A stretch of DNA of 31,278 bases from Firmicutes bacterium CAG:646 (GCA_000432335.1 HF995371.1:1-31278); one strand, 5' to 3'. Shown: positions 16,601 to 23,873, numbered from the stretch's first letter. The notes: generated by a model from the sequence alone, not told the origin. Made by a program: numbers and translations.

Positions 16601-17161
16601 GTTCACTATCTGCTGCTGCGCAATTCCATGGTCCTGCAATTCCAAAAAGAAATTTCCTTTTCCAAAAATCTGTTCATACCTCAGCGCCGCCTTTTTTCCC
16701 TCTTCATACAGCCCCCGGGACAAATAACGTGCCACTTCTCCTGCCAGGCAGGCACTGAGCGCAATAATCCCCTCGTGATACTTTTCCAGAACCTCCATAT
16801 CCACTCGCGGCTTATAATAATAGCCTTCCACAAATCCTGCGGAAACAATCTTCATCAGATTGCTGTAGCCCTGGTTATTTTCTGCCAGCAGTACCAGATG
16901 ATAATAACGATTTTCTCCTGTCTGCGTTTCCTTATCAAACCGGGAACCCGGCGCCACATACACCTCACATCCCAGAATTGGATTGATTCCTGCCTCTTTT
17001 GCCGCCCGGTAAAAATCAATCACCCCGAACATTACTCCGTGATCGGTGATTGCTGCGCTGTTCATTCCCAATTCCTTCACCCGAGCAACATATTCTTTTA
17101 TCTTATTCGAACCGTCCAGAAGACTGTACTCTGTATGCACATGTAAATGAGAAAAATTCAC
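13679..17161 (-). CDS. dnaE: DNA polymerase III alpha subunit (DnaE type)
   Basis: Replicative C-family DNA polymerase. The 1160 residues follow the DnaE plan: an N-terminal PHP domain (FSHLHVHTEYSLLDG, AITDHG), a catalytic palm with the Asp pair in PDIDIDF (near 395-400) and a third Asp in MDFLGLRTL (near 548), fingers with YQEQVMQI, a helix-hairpin-helix region, and a C-terminal OB fold (VVGGMITEKTIKYTRNNKIMAFLTLED). There is no 3'-5' exonuclease domain, so it is not PolC. The start is GTG (17159-17161), with GAGGTG upstream. It is the first gene of a dnaE-pfkA pair. A cruciform-forming sequence lies 43 nt upstream and may belong to its leader. Confidence 0.97.
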   Translation of the reverse strand: MNFSHLHVHTEYSLLDGSNKIKEYVARVKELGMNSAAITDHGVMFGVIDFYRAAKEAGINPILGCEVYVAPGSRFDKETQTGENRYYHLVLLAENNQGYSNLMKIVSAGFVEGYYYKPRVDMEVLEKYHEGIIALSACLAGEVARYLSRGLYEEGKKAALRYEQIFGKGNFFLELQDHGIAQQQIVNQQLIRMNQETGIDLVCTNDVHYTYADDAAPHDILLCIQTGKKVEDEDRMRYEGGQYYVKSPEEMAQLFPYVPEALENTQKIADRCHVEIEFGVTKLPKYDVPEGYTSWEYLNKLCYEGLEERYQPVTEELRERLKYELDTIQTMGYVDYFLIVWDFIKYARDHDIMVGPGRGSAAGSLVSYTLGITKLDPIRYQLLFERFLNPERVSMPDIDIDFCFERRQEVIDYVVRKYGKDRVVQIVTFGTMAARGVIRDVGRVLDFPYAQVDTIAKMIPNELNITINKALDMNPELKKKYEEDPQIKYLIDMSRRLEGLPRHTSMHAAGVVISQKNVDEYVPLSRASDGSITTQFTMTTLEELGLLKMDFLGLRTLTVIQNAVKLAEKSAGKKIDLDTIDYNDPPVLKMIGSGKCEGVFQLESAGMKNFMKELKPQSLEDIIAGISLYRPGPMDFIPQYIKGKNHPEDITYDCPQLEAILEPTYGCIVYQEQVMQIVRDLAGYTLGRSDLVRRAMSKKKAAVMAKERQNFVYGNEEEGVPGCIANGIDEKVANKIYDDMTDFAKYAFNKSHAAAYAVVSYQTAWLKYYYPVEFMAALMTSCIENPSKVSEYILNCRQMGIQILPPDINKSEGNFSVEEGGIRYGLSAVKGIGKPVMDAIVAERETAGYFTSLKDFCQRLTGKEVNKRTIENFIKAGAFDGLGGTRKQFMMIYIQILDSVNQEKKSSMSGQMSLFDIMGEEERKSFEIKLPDVGEYTQETKLAFEKEVLGVYISGHPLEDYEQSWRKNISAVTSDFLPDEETGQPHVLDGSKQVVGGMITEKTIKYTRNNKIMAFLTLEDLVGTMEVVVFPRDYEKNAAVMEVDSKVFIQGRVSAEDDKPSKLICEKITSFDQIPREIWIQFPSKEAYEKQVHHLYELLGQSDGNDQVVVFLRQERMMKKLPNARSVLINDALVELLSKEYGAENVKVVEKSIEKKSKMH

Positions 17162-17203
17162 GTTTACACCTCTTTCTATTTTATCAAATCCCCTGTAACA
17201 TTT

Positions 17204-17308
17204 TATATAAATATTTATGCCATCAAACTCAGTCTGCGCTCACTTTGAGCCTGAAGTCTCAAAGATGTGCTCGACAAATTCGTTTGATTGTGCATAAATA
17301 TCTATATA
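17204..17308. repeat. 105-bp cruciform-forming inverted repeat upstream of dnaE
   Basis: Outer arms at 17204-17220 and 17292-17308 are complementary at 16 of 17 positions (inner part ATATTTATGC/GCATAAATAT). A second pair, ATCAAAC/GTTTGAT, is at 17222-17228 and 17282-17288. In the centre is a perfect hairpin, CTTTGAG/CTCAAAG (17243-17249, 17258-17264). No T-run follows, so it does not look like a terminator. No target duplication was seen. Confidence 0.65.
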
Positions 17309-17323
17309 TTATTCCAGCACATT

Positions 17324-17355
17324 AGATAAAAAAGAAAAGCTGTCATATAACAGCT
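17324..17355 (-). terminator. Terminator after SAM methyltransferase gene
   Basis: Stem AGCTGT/ACAGCT (17338-17355) is followed on the minus strand by TTTCTTTTTT. It begins 4 nt past the methyltransferase stop. Confidence 0.85.
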
Positions 17356-17358
17356 CTC

Positions 17359-17955
17359 CTACCTCTCTATGTCTGATTTTTTAGCCAGTACATTCAGCCA
17401 CTGTCCGTCTGATTTTCCCGAACGGGCATCCTGTGTTGTCCACATATTGATCAGTTCCAGTTCCGGGAATTCTTCCATCAGGTCGCTCAGCTCTTTTCTC
17501 GTATAATCCCGGAAATAACGCCCATTATATATTCCGTCCCGATCTCCCTTATGTACGGAGAAATACAGGATTCCATCTGCCTTCAGCGCCTGGATCAGCT
17601 TCTTCATAATTTCGCGCATCTCGTCATCTGTCAGATGAACCAAAGCCGCACATGCCCAGATTCCGTCAAACACGTCGTCAAATTCCATCTCATCATATGT
17701 CATCTGAAGCACTTCCTGATCCGTGTTGATCTCTGCCAGCTTACACATCTCCTCGGATCCATCCATCGGCGTTACATAAAAGCCTCTTTCTTCTAATACA
17801 ATCGTATCTCTTCCTGAACCGCAGCCCAGATCCAATACCTCTGCATTCTCCGGCAAAAGCTCCATAAAGGGCTCTATAACCTCCGTCATATCCACATCCA
17901 CTGTTTCTTCGTAATAGGGCACCGCATATCGGTTATAATAGTCTATCGAATCCAA
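17359..17955 (-). CDS. Class I SAM-dependent methyltransferase
   Basis: Small-molecule or macromolecule methyltransferase with the Rossmann SAM fold; the substrate is not predictable. Of 198 residues, motif I is VLDLGCGSGRDT (near 41-52), the acidic ribose-binding residue lies in PMDGSEEM, and the post-motif GIWACAALVHLTDDE is typical of the UbiE/Tellurite-resistance-like group. The C-terminal half is complete (YFSVHKGDRDG, DGQWLNVLAKK). The start is a TTG codon (17953-17955), chosen because AAGGAGG stands 7 nt upstream and no ATG fits. It is monocistronic between a clear promoter (17996-18024) and a terminator. Confidence 0.88.
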   Translation of the reverse strand: MDSIDYYNRYAVPYYEETVDVDMTEVIEPFMELLPENAEVLDLGCGSGRDTIVLEERGFYVTPMDGSEEMCKLAEINTDQEVLQMTYDEMEFDDVFDGIWACAALVHLTDDEMREIMKKLIQALKADGILYFSVHKGDRDGIYNGRYFRDYTRKELSDLMEEFPELELINMWTTQDARSGKSDGQWLNVLAKKSDIER

Positions 17956-17995
17956 CGAAAATCCTCCTTTTGTTACTCACGACGATATCAATGTC

Positions 17996-18024
17996 AGTAT
18001 AGCAATAATACCAAAAAAAATCAA
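17996..18024 (-). promoter_or_regulatory. Promoter of SAM methyltransferase gene
   Basis: Minus-strand TTGATT (18019-18024), a 17-nt spacer containing a T-run, then TATACT (17996-18001). The start point would be near 17989, giving a leader of about 34 nt. Confidence 0.7.
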
Positions 18025-18029
18025 TATTT

Positions 18030-18869
18030 CTACAGCCTGAAAATCCTTTTATCTTTCATGGCAATCTTTTTTTCTTTCAGAAGATGTCCCACCGCCCGCT
18101 TAAATGCTGCTTTGCTGAGACCAAATTCTCTCTTGATCACCTCCGGAGATACCTTGTCATCAAACGGCAGTACCCCGGCAAATTCTTCCAACACTTTCAT
18201 CACCAGCTGAGCATCCTCATCCATCTGCTCGTACGCTTTTTTTCTCGGGGAAAGGTTTAACTTTCCATCCTCTCTCACGCTGGTCACCCGACATCTGATC
18301 ACTTCCCCGGGACGATACTCGCCCTGCGCCTCTTTTTTGGGAATCAAACCGGAATACTGATCCGCTACAGCCACAAATACTCCAAAATTATCACTGAGCT
18401 CATACACTCTTCCATCCACTTCGTCCCCCAAAACGTACGGAGAATTCTGTTTCAGATAAGGGTATACCTTCATAGTTGCACAGAGACGGGAACTTTTATC
18501 AATATAAAGCCCTACCAGCACCTGCTGTCCCTTCTGCACCCGCTTGGTCTGCTCCCGGAACGGAAGCAGCAAATCTTTTTCCAGTCCCCACTCCAGAAAA
18601 GCGCCGATTTTTCCCACTTCTGCCACTGTAAGAAGCGCCGTCTGATGCAGCGTAATAAGGGGCATCCGTGTGGTTGCAATCAGTCGGTCAGAAGAATCTT
18701 TGTAAATAAATACTTCCAGCTGGTCTCCCATCCGGGTTCCTTCCGGTACCTGTTTTCCCGGAAGTAATACTCTCTCTGTCTCTCCTGATCTGGAATCTTC
18801 TCCCAGATACACGCCAAATTCTACCTTTTTCACTACCTGAAGGGTCTGTTTTCTTCCTAATTCTATCAT
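18030..18869 (-). CDS. cvfB: CvfB-family S1-like RNA-binding protein
   Basis: RNA-binding protein of the CvfB/YitL family, named for a virulence-factor regulator of Staphylococcus; the molecular role in Clostridia is unclear. The 279 residues contain S1/OB-like domains in series (one near 65-130 with VGKIGAFLEWGLEKDLLLPF, one near 145-205 with DGRVYELSDNFGVFVAV), then a C-terminal winged helix (about 225-279, FGLSKAAFKRAVGHLLKEKKI). I chose the ATG at 18869 because GAGGAG lies 6 nt upstream; a longer frame to 18923 overlaps the thioesterase gene. It follows the thioesterase by 13 nt and is probably co-transcribed with it. Confidence 0.88.
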   Translation of the reverse strand: MIELGRKQTLQVVKKVEFGVYLGEDSRSGETERVLLPGKQVPEGTRMGDQLEVFIYKDSSDRLIATTRMPLITLHQTALLTVAEVGKIGAFLEWGLEKDLLLPFREQTKRVQKGQQVLVGLYIDKSSRLCATMKVYPYLKQNSPYVLGDEVDGRVYELSDNFGVFVAVADQYSGLIPKKEAQGEYRPGEVIRCRVTSVREDGKLNLSPRKKAYEQMDEDAQLVMKVLEEFAGVLPFDDKVSPEVIKREFGLSKAAFKRAVGHLLKEKKIAMKDKRIFRL

Positions 18870-18882
18870 ACGCTTCTCCTCT

Positions 18883-19584
18883 CTACTCCACTTCCACAAC
18901 AGCATACGGGATCTTGTTCTCATCCCCTAAAACCACAATCCATTTCCCCGTTTCCTGCGATACCCACGGAACAATCGTGTCGCCCAGAACAGCCTGTTTC
19001 TTATATTCTACTCTCAACTGATGTACGGTAAACTCCTCTGGAATATACTCCCTTGCCATACTCACATACTGTCCGTTATTTACATGATGATTGGTATCCA
19101 GATGATGATGCTTCACAACAAATTCTTCCCGCTCTTCCCCCTGTACCGGAATCGCGATCTTTCGGGGCGCATAGTTCATATCCAACTTCTCTTCCACCGG
19201 ATAAGCCTCTGTCTCCTCCGCCGGCACACGACAGGGGATTCCCTTCTCCAGATCCAGAAAACTCCATACAGAATTGGCATATGCCAAAACCTCTCCCTGT
19301 TCAGTCTTCATTAGAAAATTGCGTCCTCCATAGAATCCTTTAAATTCATAAGGCCAGGTACAAACTGTAATTTTTTCTCCCAGTACGGGATACCGGTCTA
19401 CGCAGATCTGCCACCCTGCCAATACCCATACTTTCCGCATCTGTTCCAGCGTTTCCATCCCTCTGCCGACAGCTTCTGAATGAAAGGTCGTACAATCCTG
19501 AAAATAATTCAAAAGACTGTTCAGCATTAACTTCTTATCTTCACCGATTTCGCTATAGCGCACACGGCTGTCAAATGTATACAT
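18883..19584 (-). CDS. Acyl-ACP thioesterase family protein
   Basis: Predicted to hydrolyse acyl-acyl carrier protein and release free fatty acid. The 233 residues form two hotdog halves as in the plant FatA/FatB family. The first half has FQDCTTFHSEAVGRG and WVLAGWQI; the second carries the conserved block HHLDTNHHVNNGQYV with the Asn/His residues of the active site. The chain is complete and cytoplasmic, with no signal peptide. I chose the ATG at 19584 with GGGAG upstream, as the family usually begins just before this point. Only about 40 nt separate it from the tRNA-Gln terminator and no separate promoter is evident, so read-through from the tRNA promoter may feed it and cvfB. Confidence 0.88.
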   Translation of the reverse strand: MYTFDSRVRYSEIGEDKKLMLNSLLNYFQDCTTFHSEAVGRGMETLEQMRKVWVLAGWQICVDRYPVLGEKITVCTWPYEFKGFYGGRNFLMKTEQGEVLAYANSVWSFLDLEKGIPCRVPAEETEAYPVEEKLDMNYAPRKIAIPVQGEEREEFVVKHHHLDTNHHVNNGQYVSMAREYIPEEFTVHQLRVEYKKQAVLGDTIVPWVSQETGKWIVVLGDENKIPYAVVEVE

Positions 19585-19625
19585 TTTTCTTCTCCCTAAC
19601 CATCTTTCCAGTAACCTCATGATAC

Positions 19626-19658
19626 AGAAAAAGCTCTGGATAAATCTATCCAGAGCTT
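19626..19658 (-). terminator. Terminator after tRNA-Gln
   Basis: A perfect 12-bp stem (19631-19642 with 19647-19658, AAGCTCTGGATA) with a 4-nt loop is followed by TTTTT on the minus strand. It starts 4 nt past the tRNA 3' end. Confidence 0.9.
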
Positions 19659-19662
19659 CAAG

Positions 19663-19734
19663 CTGGGCTACAAGGATTCGAACCTTGAAATGACGGAGTC
19701 AGAGTCCGTTGCCTTACCATTTGGCGATAGCCCA
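19663..19734 (-). tRNA. tRNA-Gln (anticodon CUG)
   Basis: A complete 72-nt cloverleaf reads on the minus strand. The acceptor stem is TGGGCTA/TAGCCCA, the D arm GCC-GGC with GGT in its loop, the anticodon stem ACGGA/TCCGT with loop CTCTGAC giving anticodon CTG, and the T arm CAAGG-TTCGAAT-CCTTG. The discriminator base is G, as expected for glutamine. CCA is not encoded. It decodes CAG and is a single-gene unit with its own promoter and terminator. Confidence 0.96.
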
Positions 19735-19740
19735 TCGTTA

Positions 19741-19768
19741 TCTTGTCGTCTGTACCTCAGCGACAAGA
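19741..19768 (-). other. Hairpin in the tRNA-Gln leader
   Basis: A perfect 8-bp stem, TCTTGTCG (19741-19748) with CGACAAGA (19761-19768), lies between the -10 box and the tRNA. It would begin at about the first transcribed base and so form the 5' end of the precursor. It may protect the precursor or guide processing. Confidence 0.6.
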
Positions 19769-19771
19769 TGT

Positions 19772-19800
19772 ATTATATATTACCTTTCCGGAAAATGCAA
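19772..19800 (-). promoter_or_regulatory. Promoter of tRNA-Gln
   Basis: Minus-strand TTGCAT (19795-19800), a 17-nt spacer, then a perfect TATAAT (19772-19777), located about 40 nt before the mature tRNA. Confidence 0.8.
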
Positions 19801-19843
19801 GTACTTTTTTTAATTTTTTTAAATTTTTTTATTTTCCGTTTTT

Positions 19844-21019
19844 TTAATTTCCCAGATAACTGGTATCCACGGTTATCACGCACTCATAGCAGGGATTTAA
19901 CCGCTTCATTTCCATGGCTATGTTCTTCCGAATATACTTCTGCTGTTCCAGATCATAAGAAAACGGAACCAGGATATCAAAGATCAGATTAATCTGCTGT
20001 TCTCCATGCACCAGACGAAAATCATGAAAAGTAACCTGAGGATCGATTTCCTTCAGAACTCGCTCCAGAGATTTTCTCACTTCCAGCACTTTTTTATCCC
20101 GAATCTCCACCGGATCCATATGAATCACCAGAAATACTCCTGTTTTCTTGCTGACCTCCCGCTCAATACGGTCAATAATTTCGTGAGAAACCTCAATATC
20201 CTCATCCCGGGGCACTTCCGCATGGATAGATGCCATACTCCGGTTAGGACCATAATTATGAATAATAAGATCATGGGTTCCGATAATTCCCTGATAACTT
20301 TCCACCTGCTCCCGGATCTCTTTTGCCAGTTCTGGATCTGCCGCCTGACCGATCAACGGCTCCAGCGTATCTTTCGCAATACTGATACCAGCCCAGACAA
20401 CCAGAAGCGATACTAAAAGCCCTGCAATAGCATCAATATTAATTCCGGTAAACCGAAAGATTAATATAGAAAGAATGGTGGCGCTGGTAGTTACCACATC
20501 TCCCATAGAATCTGCCGAAACTGCCAGCATCACCTTAGAATCAATTCTTTTTCCCAATTTTCTGTTAAAAAGTCCCATCCACAGCTTTACCCCCACGGAA
20601 AGCACTAAGATCAAAAATGGAATCAGACTGAAAACCATTTCCTCTGGATTCCGTAATTTCCCTATGCTGGATTTGAAGAGGGAAAAACCTACCTGAATAA
20701 TCAAAAACGCCACCACCAGCGCCGATATATATTCGATTCTTCCATGACCGAAGGGATGTTCCTCATCCGCCGGTTTCTCTGCCATCTTCACCCCCACAAA
20801 ACTTATAATAGAAGAAGCCGCATCCGAAAGATTATTGAAAGCGTCTGCCATAACCGCAATACTGTGCATCAAAATACCGATTGCAAGCTTTCCTCCAAAC
20901 AAAAGTATATTACAGAAAATCCCTACCTGACTGGATAAAATGCCATAAGCGCTCCGTACCTGCGGGTCCTCTGTCTGCTCCGGATTCTTTACAAATTTCC
21001 GCACCAAAAACTCTGTCAT
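19844..21019 (-). CDS. Cation diffusion facilitator transporter, probably manganese or iron
   Basis: Membrane exporter of divalent metal driven by the proton gradient. The 391 residues include six membrane helices in the first 215 and a longer than usual cytoplasmic C-terminal part. Metal site A reads N62-x-x-x-D66 in AFNNLSD on helix 2 and D170-x-x-x-D174 in ADSMGD on helix 5. The Asn plus three Asp set is that of manganese-type members (MntE-like); zinc-type members have His instead. The HPFGHGRIEY loop is conserved. The C-terminal region has a CDF dimerisation domain with IHNYGPNRSMASIHAEVP, then about 100 extra residues. It starts at an ATG with AAAGG upstream. The promoter is divergent from that of pncB. 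Confidence 0.88.
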   Translation of the reverse strand: MTEFLVRKFVKNPEQTEDPQVRSAYGILSSQVGIFCNILLFGGKLAIGILMHSIAVMADAFNNLSDAASSIISFVGVKMAEKPADEEHPFGHGRIEYISALVVAFLIIQVGFSLFKSSIGKLRNPEEMVFSLIPFLILVLSVGVKLWMGLFNRKLGKRIDSKVMLAVSADSMGDVVTTSATILSILIFRFTGINIDAIAGLLVSLLVVWAGISIAKDTLEPLIGQAADPELAKEIREQVESYQGIIGTHDLIIHNYGPNRSMASIHAEVPRDEDIEVSHEIIDRIEREVSKKTGVFLVIHMDPVEIRDKKVLEVRKSLERVLKEIDPQVTFHDFRLVHGEQQINLIFDILVPFSYDLEQQKYIRKNIAMEMKRLNPCYECVITVDTSYLGN

Positions 21020-21054
21020 CTTTACACTGCCTTTCTTTTCTATACTTCTTTATT

Positions 21055-21084
21055 ATCCTACTCACGGATATCCTTGTTCGTCAA
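21055..21084 (-). promoter_or_regulatory. Candidate promoter of CDF transporter gene
   Basis: Minus-strand TTGACG (21079-21084), an 18-nt spacer, then TAGGAT (21055-21060). The -35 box is strong and the -10 box moderate. It is divergent from the pncB promoter, whose -35 box begins 16 bp away. Confidence 0.5.
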
Positions 21085-21099
21085 GTATAACATGATGAG

Positions 21100-21128
21100 T
21101 TTACTTTGGTTTTACAAAATGCTATAAT
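21100..21128 (+). promoter_or_regulatory. Promoter of pncB
   Basis: TTTACT (21100-21105), a 17-nt spacer, then TATAAT (21123-21128). The start would be near 21135, with a leader of about 33 nt ending in GGAGG before the ATG. I saw no obvious NAD-repressor palindrome. Confidence 0.7.
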
Positions 21129-21167
21129 GGGGAAAACTTATTTTACTGTCCCAAACGGAGGTATCAC

Positions 21168-22637
21168 ATGAGAGCATTAGATTTGACTTTACTTACTGAT
21201 TTATATGAACTTACCATGATGCAGGGATATTTTAAGAATCCCACCGACCAGATCGTGGTCTTTGACGCATTTTACAGAAAAAATCCCTGTGACGGCGGGT
21301 ATGCCATTGCTGCCGGTCTGGAACAGGTGATCGAATATATCCGGGATCTGCATTTTTCTCCCGATGATGTGGAATATCTGCGAAGCCTAAATATTTTTGA
21401 TGAAGAATTTCTGGAATATCTGCGAGGTTTTCATTTTACAGGGGATATCTATGCCATCCCCGAGGGAACTGTAGTTTTCCCGAGAGAACCTCTCTTAAAA
21501 GTAATTGCGCCGGTAATGGAAGCGCAGCTTGTAGAAACTGCTATTTTAAATATTATTAACCATCAGAGTCTGATCGCCACCAAAGCTGCCCGAGTCGTTT
21601 ACGCTGCCAAGGGAGACGGAATCATGGAATTCGGTCTTCGCCGGGCGCAGGGTCCTGACGCCGGTATCTATGGGGCAAGAGCTGCCATGATCGGCGGCTG
21701 CATCGGTACTTCCAATGTGCTTACCGGAAAAATGTTTTCCGTTCCTGTGAAAGGAACTCACGCCCACAGTTGGATCATGAGTTTTCCTGATGAGTACACC
21801 GCATTTAAAACGTATGCGGACCTCTATCCTACCGCCTGCATTTTGCTGGTAGACACCTACGATGTGCTGGATTCCGGCGTTCCCAATGCGATCCGGGTAT
21901 TCCGGGAAATGAAGGAAAAATATCCTGACTTTAAGAATTACGGCATCCGTATCGACAGCGGGGACCTGGCTTATCTCTCCAAGGAAGCTTATAAGATGCT
22001 GGAGGAAGCCGGATTCGGCGATGCGATCATTTCCGCTTCCAGTGATCTGGATGAATATCTGATCGACAACCTGAAAGCTCAGGGCGCCAAGATTAATTCC
22101 TGGGGTGTTGGTACCAACCTGATCACTTCCAAAGACTGCCCCGCTTTCGGCGGCGTCTACAAATTGGCTGCGATCAAGAATACCTCTGATGAGAATTTTG
22201 TGCCAAAGATTAAACTTTCTGAAAATACCGAAAAAATCACAAACCCGGGAAATAAGACGATTTACCGAATCTATGACAAAAAAACAGGTAAAATCCGCGC
22301 CGATCTCATCTGTCTGGCAGACGAAGTCTTTGATGAGACAAAAGATATGATTATTTTCGATCCTATCGAAACCTGGAAAAAGACAAAGCTCAAAGGCGGA
22401 TCTTATACTTTGCGGGAACTGCTGGTTCCTGTTTTCCGAAAGGGACTTTGTGTATACAATTCCCCTTCTGTCATGGAAATGCGGGAGATCTGCCAGAACG
22501 AGCAGAATACTTTGTGGCCTGAAACACGGCGTCTCGTGAATCCTCAGGAGGTTTATGTAGATTTATCTGACAAGCTTTATAAAATGAAAACAGAGCTGCT
22601 GGAAGAAATGAGTATGAAAGCCCTGCAGCTCCAGTAA
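21168..22637 (+). CDS. pncB: Nicotinate phosphoribosyltransferase
   Basis: First step of the Preiss-Handler salvage route to NAD: nicotinate + PRPP (+ ATP) to nicotinate mononucleotide. The 489 residues match the longer bacterial branch. Recognisable parts are the N-terminal LLTDLYELTMMQGYF, the loop EFGLRRAQGPDAG, GTHAHSWIMSF with the likely phospho-accepting His, IRIDSGDLAYLS for PRPP binding, and SWGVGTNLITS. GGAGG lies 6 nt before the ATG. It is a single gene with its own promoter, converging on the VanY-like gene only 13 nt away. A CCATCC/GGATGG hairpin at 22644-22660 sits at the junction but lacks a T-run. Confidence 0.95.
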   Translation: MRALDLTLLTDLYELTMMQGYFKNPTDQIVVFDAFYRKNPCDGGYAIAAGLEQVIEYIRDLHFSPDDVEYLRSLNIFDEEFLEYLRGFHFTGDIYAIPEGTVVFPREPLLKVIAPVMEAQLVETAILNIINHQSLIATKAARVVYAAKGDGIMEFGLRRAQGPDAGIYGARAAMIGGCIGTSNVLTGKMFSVPVKGTHAHSWIMSFPDEYTAFKTYADLYPTACILLVDTYDVLDSGVPNAIRVFREMKEKYPDFKNYGIRIDSGDLAYLSKEAYKMLEEAGFGDAIISASSDLDEYLIDNLKAQGAKINSWGVGTNLITSKDCPAFGGVYKLAAIKNTSDENFVPKIKLSENTEKITNPGNKTIYRIYDKKTGKIRADLICLADEVFDETKDMIIFDPIETWKKTKLKGGSYTLRELLVPVFRKGLCVYNSPSVMEMREICQNEQNTLWPETRRLVNPQEVYVDLSDKLYKMKTELLEEMSMKALQLQ

Positions 22638-22650
22638 TATTTCCCATCCC

Positions 22651-23214
22651 TTACGGATGGCTGTGGTATTCCTCCAGCGTCAATCCCGTAAGAGACAGAT
22701 ACAGTGCAAGAGATTTCGTCACATAGCGGATATGCCAGGGTTCCCACGCATATCCGGTGATTTCTTCTTTTCCTCTGGGATAGCGAATAATAAATCCAAA
22801 CAATGGGGCATTGGCGACCAGCCAGCGCCCTTCTTTTGTGTCTGCAAATTTTTCTGTCAATTCCAAACCTGCCCCGGGGCAGGATACGTCCAACGCCAGT
22901 CCCGTCTGATGTTCACTGGCTCCCGGAGGCGCCAGATGACTTTCCACATATTCTCTGGAAGCTTTCTTCAATCTTTCCCGATACAATTTCTCCTGTCTCT
23001 CAAAAGACCGATAACCGGAAATACCATAAAGCAGCATCCCCTGTTCCCTTCCGCTGCGAAATAATTTCTCTGCCGCCCGAGCCGCTGAAAATGCCAGCAT
23101 TCTCCGGCAATCCCCCTCGGGCGCATCAAATAAAATATCTGGTTCCACCAGAAATTCCGGAATATCATCCCGTTTCAAGCGATACTTCCGGTTCACCAAA
23201 CACGTACAATCCAT
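22651..23214 (-). CDS. VanY-like D-alanyl-D-alanine carboxypeptidase (peptidase M15B) without signal peptide
   Basis: Predicted zinc peptidase that trims the terminal D-Ala from peptidoglycan peptides or precursors. The 187 residues carry the full active site: SGYRS (66-70), SEHQTGLALDV giving zinc ligands H102 and D109, and EPWH with E158 and H161. The chain starts MDCTCLVNRK and has no signal peptide, membrane anchor or lipobox, unlike VanY or DacB-type enzymes, so it is either cytoplasmic (VanX-like use on dipeptides or precursors) or leaves by another route. The ATG is preceded by AGAGGGG, which is part of a hairpin (23222-23264). It lies downstream of spoVT on the same strand, which could tie it to sporulation. 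Confidence 0.85.
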   Translation of the reverse strand: MDCTCLVNRKYRLKRDDIPEFLVEPDILFDAPEGDCRRMLAFSAARAAEKLFRSGREQGMLLYGISGYRSFERQEKLYRERLKKASREYVESHLAPPGASEHQTGLALDVSCPGAGLELTEKFADTKEGRWLVANAPLFGFIIRYPRGKEEITGYAWEPWHIRYVTKSLALYLSLTGLTLEEYHSHP

Positions 23215-23221
23215 AAAAAAT

Positions 23222-23264
23222 CCCCTCTTTCCATATTCAGTATCTTACTTTATGAAAAAAGGGG
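23222..23264 (-). promoter_or_regulatory. Hairpin covering the ribosome site of the VanY-like gene
   Basis: On the minus strand CCCCTTTTTTC (23254-23264) can pair with GAAAGAGGGG (23222-23231), and ATTTTTT follows directly before the ATG. It looks like a weak terminator for spoVT that also hides the Shine-Dalgarno sequence of the next gene, so read-through and translation might both be limited. Confidence 0.4.
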
Positions 23265-23284
23265 TGTACATATGCTACTGCGTT

Positions 23285-23833
23285 CTAATCTTCCATCTGG
23301 CGTCCCAAAAATCCAGCTGCAATCTGCGCCAGTTTTTTCTCCGTCTCCGTCACCGAAACTCCGCTCTTTCTATTCAGAACCACAACAGCTCCGATCACAT
23401 CCCCCGCTGCCAGAATAGGATATATGATTCGGAAACCAGTTCTGTCTTTTTCGTCCTCTATAATGGGAATCCACTGTTTTTCCCCCTCACAAGCACAGAG
23501 ACTCTCCCGGTTTCTGATTACTTCCTCCAGTTCTTTACTGATAGATTTTCCCTGATAATCCTGTTGTCTGGAACCTCCTGCCGCCACAATCTGATCATGA
23601 TCTGAAATACACACCATACATCCTAAAGTCTGCGCCATCGCCTGCACAAATTCTCTCGCTGTACTTCCCAAATCCTCAATAGGAGAATATTTTTTCAGAA
23701 TAATCTCTCCTTCCCGTCCGATAAAAATTTCCATGGGCTCACCCTCCCGGATATGAAGGGTTCGACGGATTTCTTTAGGAATAACTACCCGCCCCAGATC
23801 ATCGATTCGCCTTACAATTCCCGTAGCTTTCAT
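23285..23833 (-). CDS. spoVT: Stage V sporulation transcriptional regulator SpoVT
   Basis: DNA-binding regulator of late forespore genes. The 182 residues start with a SpoVT-AbrB swapped-hairpin domain (MKATGIVRRIDDLGRVVIPKEI, about 1-50), followed by a GAF-like domain (about 55-180). This two-domain layout and length are those of SpoVT rather than AbrB. I chose the ATG at 23833 because GGAGG lies 8 nt upstream and the family begins MKATGIVRR. The promoter upstream resembles a sigma-G promoter, as in Bacillus. It points to a spore-forming host. Confidence 0.93.
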   Translation of the reverse strand: MKATGIVRRIDDLGRVVIPKEIRRTLHIREGEPMEIFIGREGEIILKKYSPIEDLGSTAREFVQAMAQTLGCMVCISDHDQIVAAGGSRQQDYQGKSISKELEEVIRNRESLCACEGEKQWIPIIEDEKDRTGFRIIYPILAAGDVIGAVVVLNRKSGVSVTETEKKLAQIAAGFLGRQMED

Positions 23834-23873
23834 ATAAAATTCCTCCATCTACTGTACTTTCCATTTCTGGAAA

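Noticed and set aside
22644..22660. CCATCC/GGATGG hairpin at the pncB/VanY-like gene junction as a terminator
   Set aside because: No T-run on either strand and a stem of only 6 bp.
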